Counted from the first letter of the stretch, positions 26,386 through 34,081 are shown. The stretch: 64,000 nt of DNA from Proteus cibi (GCF_003144405.1 NZ_PENW01000018.1:1-64000), one strand, 5' to 3'. A program made the numbers and translations. The notes: generated by a model not told the origin, from the letters alone.

Positions 26386-26565
26386 TCACTTAACTCTGGT
26401 GTATTTCTCTTTAAATCGTTGCAAGGGTTCACATTGCGGATCGTCACAACCATCAAGCATAAAAATAACGCGCTGTTTTTCTCTGTCATAACGAACAACA
26501 TGAACAACGATACCCCTGTGATTTTTGTAGTAGCGATCAAGTTGTTTTGGGTTCTCATTGTTCAT
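26386..26565 (-). CDS. DUF4222 small phage protein
   Basis: A 59-residue protein beginning MNNENPKQLDRYYKNHRGIV and ending PLQRFKEKYTRVK, the DUF4222 pattern found upstream of replication genes in lambdoid phages. Function is unknown. It overlaps the previous small gene by 11 bases and precedes the initiator by 10. A longer reading of the same stretch in another frame is a shadow; this frame has the family match. Confidence 0.8.
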   Translation of the reverse strand: MNNENPKQLDRYYKNHRGIVVHVVRYDREKQRVIFMLDGCDDPQCEPLQRFKEKYTRVK

Positions 26566-26734
26566 TGCCCACCTTTAATCCACGATTCAAATTGAAATCA
26601 TCTACCAGCCAACGCATAAATTGGTAGTTTGTTTCTTCATAGCCTTCTGGTACTTTAATTTCATAGACAAAACGACCATCACGCATTGAAGCCCGTACTT
26701 GCGTACGGCATGCTAAGTTTGATAATCTACTCAT
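26555..26734 (-). CDS. Small hypothetical early protein
   Basis: A 59-residue protein (MSRLSNLACRTQVRASMRDG, then YEIKVPEGYEETNYQFMRWLVDDF) in the early operon between the YmfL-like gene and the DUF4222 gene. No family is recognised. The ATG follows GTGTGAAGAGAAATTAGC, one of the repeated leader motifs of this phage, and the end overlaps the next start. The tight packing supports it. Confidence 0.7.
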   Translation of the reverse strand: MSRLSNLACRTQVRASMRDGRFVYEIKVPEGYEETNYQFMRWLVDDFNLNRGLKVGNEQ

Positions 26735-26820
26735 GCTAATTTCTCTTCACACAATTGAAATTTGCAAACCGAAGCCAGAGGCCGTACACCTTTGGCTTCA
26801 CCCTTTCTGGATATAGCCAT
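26731..26820 (-). CDS. Possible 29-residue early peptide
   Basis: MAISRKGEAKGVRPLASVCK and nine more residues. It starts two bases after the YmfL-like stop and its TGA overlaps the next ATG (ATGA), filling the gap exactly. The ribosome site is only AGAGAAA. It could be a real coupled peptide or a chance filler. Confidence 0.4.
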   Translation of the reverse strand: MAISRKGEAKGVRPLASVCKFQLCEEKLA

Positions 26821-26822
26821 CT

Positions 26823-27281
26823 TTAATTTCTCTTTTGATGTAACGAAACAAACGCATTCATAAATGTGCGGATCTGCGAAATTAAACCATCCAACATCAT
26901 TTTTATCTTTTGCTCTTCTTCGTTATCAATAACGCCATCAGCCAAGCTATCTTTCATGAATAAAGCTAAACGCCCCTGCATTTCGTCAACACCACTACGC
27001 AGTACAAACAATTCCGTTTCATCCAGTTCCGCAGGACTAATTCTGTCAACGAGTAAACGATTTGATTCACGAGCGACAAATTCAGCAAATAAAACGGTCT
27101 TAGAAATATCTTGCATCGCTAATAGTTCGTTTAAATCAAACGAACGACAGCCGTTTTTCTCATAAAGCTTGTTGTTGAATGATGTTAAAGACAGACCAAG
27201 TGCTCCAGCCATTGCCTCACGCCCACCAGCTGTCGCCTCACACATTTCTTTCACTACCTGTTTTATTGATTGGTTACTCAT
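26823..27281 (-). CDS. YmfL family / CII-like regulator
   Basis: A 152-residue protein of the YmfL/CII-like regulatory family. The helix-turn-helix GGREAMAGALGLSLTSFNNKL is followed by FDLNELLAMQDIS and a long C-terminal helical region. It lies directly after cro in the place of lambda cII and would activate establishment promoters or tune early genes. E. coli e14 YmfL is the named relative. The ATG follows AGGAA. Confidence 0.8.
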   Translation of the reverse strand: MSNQSIKQVVKEMCEATAGGREAMAGALGLSLTSFNNKLYEKNGCRSFDLNELLAMQDISKTVLFAEFVARESNRLLVDRISPAELDETELFVLRSGVDEMQGRLALFMKDSLADGVIDNEEEQKIKMMLDGLISQIRTFMNAFVSLHQKRN

Positions 27282-27337
27282 TTCCTACCACCATTGATAA
27301 ATTCTTGTAGTTACAATTTCAGAGAATAAGAAGTAAC

Positions 27338-27553
27338 TTATTTGTAATTGCTGAACTTCTTCGGATATAAAATTTGCATTTCTGTTAATTCACCGTTGAA
27401 AAAAGCAACCAGTCGCTCAGCGACCTCTAATGAGGTTTTTTGGGCTCCTCTTTCAATGCGGCTAAGATTACCTACATCAATTTGAACAGCTTCAGCTACT
27501 TTACTTAATGTAAGATTTTGCTTTATTCGCAAAGCTCTTAATGGTGTTTGCAT
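27338..27553 (-). CDS. Cro-like repressor
   Basis: A 71-residue XRE-type helix-turn-helix protein (LSKVAEAVQIDVGNLSRIERG) that ends soon after the DNA-binding domain. It is divergent from the cI gene and first in the rightward operon, so it is the Cro equivalent. AGGAGG precedes the ATG. Its recognition helix (VGNLSRIE) is nearly the same as that of CI (PGNVSRLE), fitting a shared operator. Confidence 0.88.
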   Translation of the reverse strand: MQTPLRALRIKQNLTLSKVAEAVQIDVGNLSRIERGAQKTSLEVAERLVAFFNGELTEMQILYPKKFSNYK

Positions 27554-27580
27554 TATACCTCCTAATTTTGCGTTTTAAGC

Positions 27581-27632
27581 ATAATATAACACCAATTCAA
27601 TTTGCGCAATTTACTTTGCAAATAACGCAAAA
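27581..27632 (-). promoter_or_regulatory. pR promoter and operator region
   Basis: Minus-strand promoter for cro: -35 TTGCGC (27604-27609), 17 bases, -10 TATTAT (27581-27586). The -35 lies in a candidate operator, ATTTGCGCAAT (27600-27610); a second, TTTGCAAATAACGCAAA (27616-27632), is next to the cI side. The same TTGCGC plus 17-base layout occurs at the presumed pL. Confidence 0.75.
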
Positions 27633-27650
27633 AGGATTTGTAATTACGGC

Positions 27651-28340
27651 ATGGAAATAGGAAAAAAAATCAGATCAATCCGCTTAGAGCGGAATATGAC
27701 AATTGCCGAGCTGGCTAACGCTATTGATAGCGATCCGGGTAATGTATCTCGTCTTGAAACAGGTAAACAAAAATCGTTTACTGAACAACAATTAAGAAAA
27801 ATTGCTAACGCACTATCAATATCTTTACTTGATTTATTTTCAGATGGTGATAATCATACTGTATATAAACACAGTGATTTGAATCATGACGTAATAAACG
27901 AGGATCTTTATAAAGTGCAACTACTTGATATTAGCGCGAGTGCAGGACCAGGTTGCGTGAGAACAAGTGATGTCATAGATGTCATTCATTCCATTGAATA
28001 TGATACAGAACAAGCTAGGTTGCTATTCGGTTCTCGCCCAGCGAACTCAGTAAAAGTTATCAATGTTCGTGGTGATAGCATGTCGGGTACAATTGAACCC
28101 GGCGATCTTATTTTTGTTGATATTTCGATAGATTATATTGATGGTGATGGTATTTATGTGTTTTCTTTTGATGGAAATATACACGTAAAACGCCTTCAAA
28201 TAGTTCCCGATGAAGTGATTGTTCTCTCTGATAACCCTAAATATACACAGTGGAAAATAAATAGTTCAAATGAGCATAGATTTTGTGTGCATGGGAAGGT
28301 TTTAATCAGCCAAAGCCACGAATATAGACGTCACGCATAA
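27651..28340 (+). CDS. CI-type prophage repressor with S24 peptidase
   Basis: A 229-residue LexA/CI-type repressor. N-terminal helix-turn-helix (IAELANAIDSDPGNVSRLETG), a linker with the likely self-cleavage bond Ala98-Gly99, and a C-terminal S24 domain with Ser143 (RGDSMSG) and Lys180 (HVKRL). RecA-stimulated self-cleavage should induce the prophage after DNA damage. The ATG has no well-spaced ribosome site, so translation may be low from the maintenance promoter. All catalytic residues are present. Confidence 0.93.
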   Translation: MEIGKKIRSIRLERNMTIAELANAIDSDPGNVSRLETGKQKSFTEQQLRKIANALSISLLDLFSDGDNHTVYKHSDLNHDVINEDLYKVQLLDISASAGPGCVRTSDVIDVIHSIEYDTEQARLLFGSRPANSVKVINVRGDSMSGTIEPGDLIFVDISIDYIDGDGIYVFSFDGNIHVKRLQIVPDEVIVLSDNPKYTQWKINSSNEHRFCVHGKVLISQSHEYRRHA

Positions 28341-28362
28341 CAAAACTATCATTTGCATAAAT

Positions 28363-28390
28363 AGCCTGATTATATTTCAGGCTTTTTTTT
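28363..28390 (+). terminator. Terminator after cI
   Basis: AGCCTGA (28363-28369) pairs with TCAGGCT (28377-28383) followed by a T run. It separates cI from the leftward promoter. Confidence 0.85.
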
Positions 28391-28408
28391 GTTTGTTAAA
28401 TTGTAAAT

Positions 28409-28451
28409 TTCGCAAATTAATATTGCGCAATATGCAAATTTGCATTATTGT
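28409..28451 (+). promoter_or_regulatory. pL promoter with overlapping operators
   Basis: Plus-strand promoter for the rdgC-int operon: -35 TTGCGC (28423-28428), 17 bases, -10 TATTGT (28446-28451). TTTCGCAAATTAAT, ATTGCGCAAT and GCAAATTTGC here resemble the pR operators, so CI and Cro should control it. Confidence 0.72.
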
Positions 28452-28493
28452 TATCTCAGAAGCAAGTTTGTATACAAAGAAAATGATTTTTAT

Positions 28494-28533
28494 GTGTGAA
28501 GAGAACGTGTGAAGAGAACGTGTGAAGAGAAAC
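28494..28533 (+). repeat. Triple tandem repeat GTGTGAAGAGAAC
   Basis: Three head-to-tail copies of a 13-base unit (the third ends GAGAAAC). Single copies of a related GTGTGRRGAGAAA motif precede start codons at 26734 and 28841 and, as GTGTGGAGAGAA, at 29820 and 32561. Here no proper gene follows. Confidence 0.75.
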
Positions 28534-28797
28534 AATGGCTGGCTGAGTCTTAAACCATTAACGGGGTGTGGTGATAATGTTCTGCTCAGTCAGCCATTTT
28601 TATAAAGTTATTTTTAGGATTGGTGAATGCTAAGGCTGATTAGCAGTGGACACTTAACCCACGCGGATACTTGCACAACAAGACCGAAAGTAGGAAATCA
28701 GCACCTACCACCAATCACTAAAACTAACTCAATAAGCAAGGGTACTGGCATTCATCCATGACAGTCCATATCAGGTATCTACTGTAGCTAGTGCCCT
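28534..28797 (+). ncRNA. Structured leader RNA of the pL operon (candidate)
   Basis: Three consecutive predicted hairpins in the untranslated leader. One pairs 28534-28547 with 28585-28598 (14 pairs, one wobble, then T-rich). The second pairs GATTGGTG (28618-28625) with CACCAATC (28709-28716) around inner stems. The third pairs 28739-28749 with 28787-28797 (11 pairs, two wobbles) with an inner ACAGT/ACTGT stem. It could be an antitermination signal like HK022 put, or a small RNA; no N-like gene is present. Confidence 0.5.
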
Positions 28798-28840
28798 TTC
28801 TTATTGTGTGAAGTGAATAAACCGTGTGAGGAGAAATAGC

Positions 28841-29737
28841 GTGTCTCTTTTTAATCAAAAAGCAATGATTGTTTATAACCTAAACAAATCGGTTGATGCA
28901 GAGGAGTTAAATAGCTGCATCCAAAATTTCAAATGGGTTGAATGTAAGCCGAGTGATATGTCTACTGTTGGTTTTGTTTCACCTGCATTCAATGATGATT
29001 TAATCTTTGAGTGTAAAGGACATTTGTTATTAGCAATCAAGAAAGAAGAAAAAATCCTACCTTCTAATGTCATCAAAAAAGAAACTCAACATAAAGTAGA
29101 GAAACTTGAAAGGGAGCAAGGAAGAAAGCTAAAGAAAACGGAAAAAGCTACAATTAAAGATGAAGTCATTTACTCTTTATTACCACGAGCATTTAGCAAA
29201 TACTCAACTGTTTATATTTGGATAAATACAATCGATCATCAAATAGTTGTGTTTACAGGAACGAGTAAAAACGCAGAGAGTAGCCTTGCTTTATTACGCA
29301 AAGCCATTGGTTCGCTACCGGTAACTCCATTGAAATTTGATTCAATCGAAATATTATTAACTAGTTGGGTAAAAAATAACTCCATTCCTGTTCAATTACA
29401 ATTAAATGGTGAAGCTGAATTAATTGCTATCTTAGAAGAAGGTGGAATTGCCAAATTTAAAAAGCAAGATTTAATTTCAGATGAAATTCTGACTCATATT
29501 GAGGCTGGTAAATTAATTACAAATTTATATTTAAATTTTAAAGATAGAATTGATTTTACTATTAATGGTGATTTTATTTTTAAAAAAATAAAATTCTCAG
29601 AGCAACTAATTGAAACTAATGACGATATTGATAGAAAAGATGTGTCATTGAGATTTCAAAGTGATTTTTATTTAGCTACAGAAGAATTGTCTAATTTAAT
29701 TAAGTATTTATCAGATTTATTTAAAAAAACACATTAA
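28841..29737 (+). CDS. rdgC: Phage-encoded RdgC recombination-associated protein
   Basis: RdgC family DNA-binding protein, 298 residues, near the normal chromosomal length (about 303). Chromosomal RdgC forms a ring around DNA and limits RecA. Visible features are SVSLFNQKAMIVYNL-type start, LPRAFSKYSTVYIWIN, and the C-terminal SLRFQSDFYLATEEL. It is the first gene of the leftward operon, where lambda has its Red genes; no exo or bet is present. A GTG at 28841 follows GAGGAGAAATAGC and is chosen over an upstream GTG at 28826. Confidence 0.88.
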   Translation: MSLFNQKAMIVYNLNKSVDAEELNSCIQNFKWVECKPSDMSTVGFVSPAFNDDLIFECKGHLLLAIKKEEKILPSNVIKKETQHKVEKLEREQGRKLKKTEKATIKDEVIYSLLPRAFSKYSTVYIWINTIDHQIVVFTGTSKNAESSLALLRKAIGSLPVTPLKFDSIEILLTSWVKNNSIPVQLQLNGEAELIAILEEGGIAKFKKQDLISDEILTHIEAGKLITNLYLNFKDRIDFTINGDFIFKKIKFSEQLIETNDDIDRKDVSLRFQSDFYLATEELSNLIKYLSDLFKKTH

Positions 29738-29819
29738 TTTATTTAGCCAACACCAGGGAAATTTAATCTCGATTAATTCGAGAGGAATTCTTATTACCTA
29801 AAAATTGTGTGGAGAGAAT

Positions 29820-30353
29820 ATGTCTTATATTGCAACAGCAACAAATAAACATTTCTATTATCTCGATGTACGGATCGAGGATATAGATATTCAAGATATT
29901 GCCAGTGGCCTTGCTAATGAATGTCGTTTTAATGGACAGATTGATAATTTCTATTCTGTGGCTCAGCACTCGGTATATGCAAGTTATTTAGTTGCGCCTG
30001 AATATGCTTTAGAAGCCCTACTTCATGATGCCAGTGAAGCGTATATCAAAGATTTACCACGTCCTTTAAAAGCTATCTTAACTGAATATCAAATGATTGA
30101 GCACAATATTGATTTAGCCATCCGCAAAAAGTTTGGGCTACCTGAAACAATGTCTGATGCAGTGCATTTTGCAGACTTAATGATGTTAGCCACAGAAAAA
30201 CGTGATTTAGAAATTGATACAGGTAGTAACTGGTTAATGCTTGAAGGTATTCCGACTAGTAATTTTGTTGTCAGTCCACTAACTCCACCGCAAGCAAAAG
30301 CCTTATTCCTCCGTCGTTTTAATGAACTTTATAATGGGGCTGAAAATGGCTAA
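29820..30353 (+). CDS. HD-domain phosphohydrolase, YfbR-like
   Basis: A 177-residue HD hydrolase related to the YfbR 5'-nucleotidase. The metal ligands are in [26 protein letters not shown] and [12 protein letters not shown]. Such phage enzymes probably remove phosphate from deoxynucleotides or modify nucleotide pools. Its ATG follows GTGTGGAGAGAAT. The C-terminal end overlaps the ssb start by eight bases, so it is coupled to single-strand DNA-binding protein synthesis. Confidence 0.88.
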   Translation: MSYIATATNKHFYYLDVRIEDIDIQDIASGLANECRFNGQIDNFYSVAQHSVYASYLVAPEYALEALLHDASEAYIKDLPRPLKAILTEYQMIEHNIDLAIRKKFGLPETMSDAVHFADLMMLATEKRDLEIDTGSNWLMLEGIPTSNFVVSPLTPPQAKALFLRRFNELYNGAENG

Positions 30354-30843
30354 CGGATCAGTAAACAAAGTAATTCTTATCGGCAACTTAGGGCGTGATC
30401 CTGAAATTCGTTATCTTCCCTCTGGTGGTGCTGTTGCCAATTTAGCTGTGGCCACATCAGAAAAGTGGCGAGATAAACAGACGGGTGAAAACCGCGAAAA
30501 AACAGAATGGCATCGTGTCGTTTTGTTTGGAAAACTCGCAGATATCGCCAGTGGCTATTTGTGCAAAGGCTCTCAAATTTATATTGAGGGTCAACTACAA
30601 ACGCGCGAATGGGATGATAACGGTGTTAAACGCTATACAACAGAAATTGTTGTAAAGGTTGGTGGTTCAATGCAAATGCTAGGTGGTGCTAGTAAACCAG
30701 CGGGGTCGCAACTGGCACAGCAAAACCAGCCACCAGCACAACCTCAGGTCCAAAGCAATCAACCACCGATGGATTTTGAAGATGATATTCCATTCGCCCC
30801 TATCGGACTCCCCTACCCACGCCACGCTATTTATGTGATTTAA
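30346..30843 (+). CDS. ssb: Single-stranded DNA-binding protein with extended tail
   Basis: A 165-residue SSB. The OB fold ([50 protein letters not shown]) is followed by a Gln/Pro-rich linker. The usual acidic tip DFEDDIPF is present but is followed by 15 more residues ([15 protein letters not shown]), so it is not the true C-terminus. SSB tips normally dock RecO, PriA and other partners through the free end. The extension seems to be phage-specific. The start overlaps the HD gene. Confidence 0.93.
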   Translation: MANGSVNKVILIGNLGRDPEIRYLPSGGAVANLAVATSEKWRDKQTGENREKTEWHRVVLFGKLADIASGYLCKGSQIYIEGQLQTREWDDNGVKRYTTEIVVKVGGSMQMLGGASKPAGSQLAQQNQPPAQPQVQSNQPPMDFEDDIPFAPIGLPYPRHAIYVI

Positions 30844-30858
30844 CCAAAGGATATAAAC

Positions 30859-31051
30859 ATGAAAAAATTATTTGATACCACAGATTTTAATAACTGTGAT
30901 GTATGTGGAGACGATATGTGCACCATCGCAACAGAAGAAGGTGTTTAATGGCGATAGTGTTACTTGCTGTGGATGTTCAAATACAGGGCAGATAACGGTT
31001 GAAGCAGAAGATTGCGCTTATATCGAATGGGATAACCCAAACGACGATTAA
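30859..31051 (+). pseudogene. Frameshifted small zinc-ribbon protein
   Basis: Translation from 30859 gives 29 residues (MKKLFDTTDFNNCDVCGDDM...EEGV) and stops at 30946-30948. One frame over, the sequence continues as FNGDSVTCCGCSNTGQ... to a TAA at 31049-31051, completing a CxxC...CxxC zinc ribbon of about 63 residues. A single extra G in the GAAGGTG (30937-30943) explains the break. Either a decayed gene or, less likely, a programmed shift. The ribosome site (AAAGGA) is intact. Confidence 0.7.
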
Positions 31052-31092
31052 TCACGGACTCAGTGCAAGGATGCAATGAAGAGGAATGAATA

Positions 31093-31401
31093 ATGACAGC
31101 GCAAGAATTAATTGAAATGACACCAGAACAACAACGTGCATTTAATCGCATGAGAAAAGCAGTTAAGGACTTTAAAAAGGCTGGTGGGCGGTTTTATACA
31201 GTCTTAGATTCTATTCATGGTCTTAACGGTAATTATGTAAGTGATATCACCTCGCCAGCCGATATCGAACAAGGTGAGTTTGGTACTGAATCTGTTTTTA
31301 TTCCGTCAGTGTCTAATGCTGGATTTAGCGGTTTTGCTGATGATACTCACATGATAAAGCTAACTGATGAAGGTTTGGCGCTATTGAATGAAGAGGAATG
31401 A
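31093..31401 (+). CDS. Hypothetical protein in the leftward operon
   Basis: A 102-residue protein with no recognised family. The N-terminus is helical and basic (EQQRAFNRMRKAVKDFKKAGG), the rest is likely beta-rich. Its ribosome leader ATGAAGAGGAATGAATA recurs exactly before the next gene, suggesting duplication of the expression signal. It overlaps nothing upstream but ends within the start region of the ASCH-like gene. Confidence 0.65.
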   Translation: MTAQELIEMTPEQQRAFNRMRKAVKDFKKAGGRFYTVLDSIHGLNGNYVSDITSPADIEQGEFGTESVFIPSVSNAGFSGFADDTHMIKLTDEGLALLNEEE

Positions 31402-31403
31402 AT

Positions 31404-32105
31404 ATGAAAGAGCGTGGAATTATTTTTAATTCTGAAATGGTGCGCGCCATTTTAGATGGGCGCAAAACTCAAACTCGTAGAATAATGAATAACCAGCCTT
31501 GTACACTATCAGGAGAAACTATTTCCGTACTACAGGATGATTTTAATTTCAGATGGGCTGGCGATTTACATAACGATACTAGCGGTTGGTTTCCTTGCCC
31601 TCTTGGCAATGTTGGTGATCGCATTTGGGTTCGTGAAACTTTTGCATTACTTGGTAACGAAGATGGGGTTTGTGTCGATTGGAATGACAATATTCTTAAA
31701 GCTGGTGAAGAACAAGCGGCAATAATTTATAAAGCCTCTTGTGAGAAAAAAGACGGTGATTATGGTCTATGGTCAATCCCTGATGATGCTGACTGGAAAC
31801 CTCATACTGATAACCGCAAATACGAAGGAGCATGGCGACCATCAATACATATGCCTCGCTGGGCTTCACGCATTACGTTAGAAATCACCGATGTTCGTGT
31901 TGAGAGATTGAATGATATCAGTCGGTCTGATGCTATCGCTGAAGGTGCACCACCAAGCCATCCAACTATTGACGCTATATCGCGTGAATGTGGATTCCCT
32001 GATTTTCCCCGTTCATGGTTCGGGCAAACATGGTGGCATATCTACGGAAAGAAAAATTGGCAGGATAATCCGTGGGTATGGGTTATTGAGTTTAAAAGGA
32101 TTTAA
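31404..32105 (+). CDS. ASCH-like (PUA superfamily) phage protein
   Basis: A 233-residue protein of a family frequent in enterobacterial phages. The opening GIIFNSEMVRAILDGRKTQTRR, the segment GDRIWVRETFAL and the motif RWASRITLEITDVRVERLND are typical of the ASCH-related group, a PUA-like fold thought to bind RNA or modified bases. WGFGQTWW-type aromatic ending (FGQTWWHIYG) closes the domain. The ATG at 31404 is chosen for spacing to GAGG. Function is unproven. Confidence 0.78.
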   Translation: MKERGIIFNSEMVRAILDGRKTQTRRIMNNQPCTLSGETISVLQDDFNFRWAGDLHNDTSGWFPCPLGNVGDRIWVRETFALLGNEDGVCVDWNDNILKAGEEQAAIIYKASCEKKDGDYGLWSIPDDADWKPHTDNRKYEGAWRPSIHMPRWASRITLEITDVRVERLNDISRSDAIAEGAPPSHPTIDAISRECGFPDFPRSWFGQTWWHIYGKKNWQDNPWVWVIEFKRI

Positions 32106-32107
32106 TA

Positions 32108-32503
32108 ATGGAAATAAAAGGTCAATTAATTAGTAGTCAGCGTTATTTAAATGAATATGTTGTTTTAGATAAAGTTAAAAGATTTAAAGTGTTTATTGTC
32201 GATATATTGCATGTAACTTTAAGAGGTAAGCAATATACATTATTAGTAAATGGGCATCATAATTTAGCAGCTGCAAAAAGGTTAGGGATAAAACCACAAT
32301 ACAGAACACCTAAAAAAATATTAAAAGCATTTAACTCCTGGTCTCAAAGTGAAAGAGAAACTTTTATTATAAATAACCTAACTGATAGCCAGTTATATGA
32401 TGTAAATACAGGTGAGGTTGTGCAGGAGTTAATGGAACCAGATTTTAATAATATGTCATTTCAACGAAATATAACAAACGGATTAAAATTGTATCAGCAA
32501 TAA
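32108..32503 (+). CDS. ParB/sulfiredoxin-like domain protein
   Basis: A 131-residue protein. The central motif VNGHHNLAAAKRLGI corresponds to the conserved DGHHRLxAAKxLG of ParB-like and sulfiredoxin-like nucleotide-binding domains, with Val-Asn in place of Asp. Upstream strands (EYVVLDKVKRFKVFIVDI) fit the fold. It starts two bases after the ASCH-like gene. A CTP-, ATP- or DNA-related role is possible; not assigned. Confidence 0.6.
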   Translation: MEIKGQLISSQRYLNEYVVLDKVKRFKVFIVDILHVTLRGKQYTLLVNGHHNLAAAKRLGIKPQYRTPKKILKAFNSWSQSERETFIINNLTDSQLYDVNTGEVVQELMEPDFNNMSFQRNITNGLKLYQQ

Positions 32504-32560
32504 CCACCAGCATTAACTAATATCTGTTTAAACTGTGTACGGACAGTGTGGAGAGAAAAT

Positions 32561-32773
32561 ATGTACTTTGAATGCATACCGATTTCTATGTATTGCAAGC
32601 TATTTGGTGAATCACCTGACGCAATAAATAAACGGTTACAAAGACAATTCTGGCATGAGGGAGTTCAGGTTTTAAAAGTGGAAGGCTCCAAGGAGCGCTG
32701 GATTGATGTAACCGAGGTGAACAAATGGGCACGAAAAAACAAGATGCAACATGCCTCCCTAGGGGAGTTGTAA
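32561..32773 (+). CDS. xis: Excisionase
   Basis: A 70-residue excisionase-like protein (CKLFGESPDAINKRLQRQFW, then KVEGSKERWIDVTEVNKWAR), a small winged-helix of the Xis type. It should bend DNA at the attachment site and direct integrase to excision. The ATG has the GTGTGGAGAGAAAAT leader. It overlaps the integrase start by 49 bases, the usual xis-int coupling. Confidence 0.85.
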   Translation: MYFECIPISMYCKLFGESPDAINKRLQRQFWHEGVQVLKVEGSKERWIDVTEVNKWARKNKMQHASLGEL

Positions 32774-33906
32774 TTAGAAAACATAGTGTAGGAGAAACAA
32801 TCAATATAGCTTTTACATATAAAGGGGTGAGATGCAGAGAACCCCTTTCAAACTTAGAAATTTCAGCGAAGAATATTAAATACGCAGAAAGACTAATAGG
32901 TGAAATATATAACAAAATAGAAAAAGGCACATTTTCTTATGTTGAATATTTCCCTAATTCATCAAAAATAAAATTATTTGGTAATAGAAAAGCCGGGCGT
33001 AATATAGAAGATTATCTCACAGAATATTTATCAATATGTGAAACTAGAGGTTTATCCCCTTCAACAATTAATGGCTACAAAAAATGCAAGACAGCTTTAA
33101 ATAAATTGCATAGTGTTTCCGTCTCTGAATTAACACCAGCAATGCTTAAAAATTGGATACAGTCTCAATCTACATCGTTAAAAACAATTAGAAACCAACT
33201 GTCTTTTTTAAGAAGTTCGATAGATGAAGCGGTTACTGATGGTTTAATTACAATGAACCCAGTTAACTTAGTTACAGCTTCAAGATACCAATCTGATAAA
33301 AATGAAAGTAACGATAATGAGTATATTGTAGATCCCTTTTCTCCTAAGGAGATTAATGCACTACTTGAATCATCAAAAGAGCCTCAGTGGAAGAATTTAT
33401 TTAGATTTGCATTTAATACAGGAATGAGAAGTTCTGAATTATGTGCGATAAAATGGAGTGATATAGATTTCCTAAATAAAATTGCTCATGTAAATTCAGC
33501 AAGTGTTGTTGGAGTTATTAAAGGAACAAAAACAAAATCAGGGAATAGAAAAATTGAATTAAATGACCAGGCTATGTTTGCACTGCAAGAGCAAAAAGCG
33601 CTGACCTTTATGAAAGGTGATGTGATTTTTGAAGATCCTAAGAACAACAAAGCATGGGCTGGTGCTGATGCAATTAGGAAAAAAGCGTGGGTACCTACAT
33701 TAAGAAAGGCTGGTGTTAGATATCGTAACCCTTATCAAACCCGACATACATTTGCGACAATGCATATCAGTCAAGGGGCAAACCTATTTTGGTTAGCAAA
33801 TCAAATGGGTCATAAAGGGCCTGAAATGTTATTTAGACACTATGGATCATACTTATCTGAGTATGACGGCAATACAAATATAAAATCAAAAGTAAGTAAT
33901 AAGTGA
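32725..33906 (+). CDS. int: Tyrosine integrase targeting ssrA
   Basis: A 393-residue tyrosine recombinase. Residues 1-80 are the arm-binding domain, about 90-185 the core-binding domain, and the catalytic residues are Arg235 (GMRSSEL), Arg340-His341 (YQTRHTF), His363 (GHKGPE) and Tyr373 (FRHYGS). It integrates the phage genome by recombination between attP and the tmRNA gene end, which lies about 100 bases after its stop. The start overlaps xis; GAGGTG precedes it. Confidence 0.95.
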   Translation: MGTKKQDATCLPRGVVIRKHSVGETINIAFTYKGVRCREPLSNLEISAKNIKYAERLIGEIYNKIEKGTFSYVEYFPNSSKIKLFGNRKAGRNIEDYLTEYLSICETRGLSPSTINGYKKCKTALNKLHSVSVSELTPAMLKNWIQSQSTSLKTIRNQLSFLRSSIDEAVTDGLITMNPVNLVTASRYQSDKNESNDNEYIVDPFSPKEINALLESSKEPQWKNLFRFAFNTGMRSSELCAIKWSDIDFLNKIAHVNSASVVGVIKGTKTKSGNRKIELNDQAMFALQEQKALTFMKGDVIFEDPKNNKAWAGADAIRKKAWVPTLRKAGVRYRNPYQTRHTFATMHISQGANLFWLANQMGHKGPEMLFRHYGSYLSEYDGNTNIKSKVSNK

Positions 33907-34008
33907 ACAGCGTAATGACAGCAATATGACTACAAAAGAGCCGTATTTGACACGCAAGAAAATAAAATAAAATATTAAATATATAAAACATATAGTTATA
34001 GAATTACA

Positions 34009-34039
34009 GATGCGGGTTCAACTCCCGCCAGCTCCACCA
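34009..34039 (+). other. ssrA: Attachment site: 3' end of tmRNA gene ssrA
   Basis: GATGCGGGTTCAACTCCCGC followed by CAGCTCCACCA is the T-arm, acceptor strand and CCA end of tmRNA. The body of tmRNA is absent upstream (integrase instead), so this is the prophage-borne att copy; the intact gene is expected at the other prophage end, outside the window. The crossover core lies in this stretch. Confidence 0.88.
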
Positions 34040-34046
34040 CCTTCTA

Positions 34047-34081
34047 ACGGACTGACTCTCTTAGAGTTTCAGTCCGTTTTT
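34047..34081 (+). terminator. Terminator downstream of ssrA end
   Basis: ACGGACTGA pairs with TCAGTCCGT (34069-34077), followed by T. This is probably the original tmRNA terminator or one gained with the island. Confidence 0.8.

Noticed and set aside
26350-26595. Plus-strand reading across the initiator start
   Set aside because: The minus strand encodes the DUF4222 protein and the initiator here with good starts.
28494-28533. Tandem repeat considered as CRISPR
   Set aside because: Units are 13 bases and touch each other; there are no spacers or cas genes.
34009-34039. Considered as a complete tRNA or tmRNA gene
   Set aside because: Only the T-arm and acceptor end are present; the body is missing upstream.
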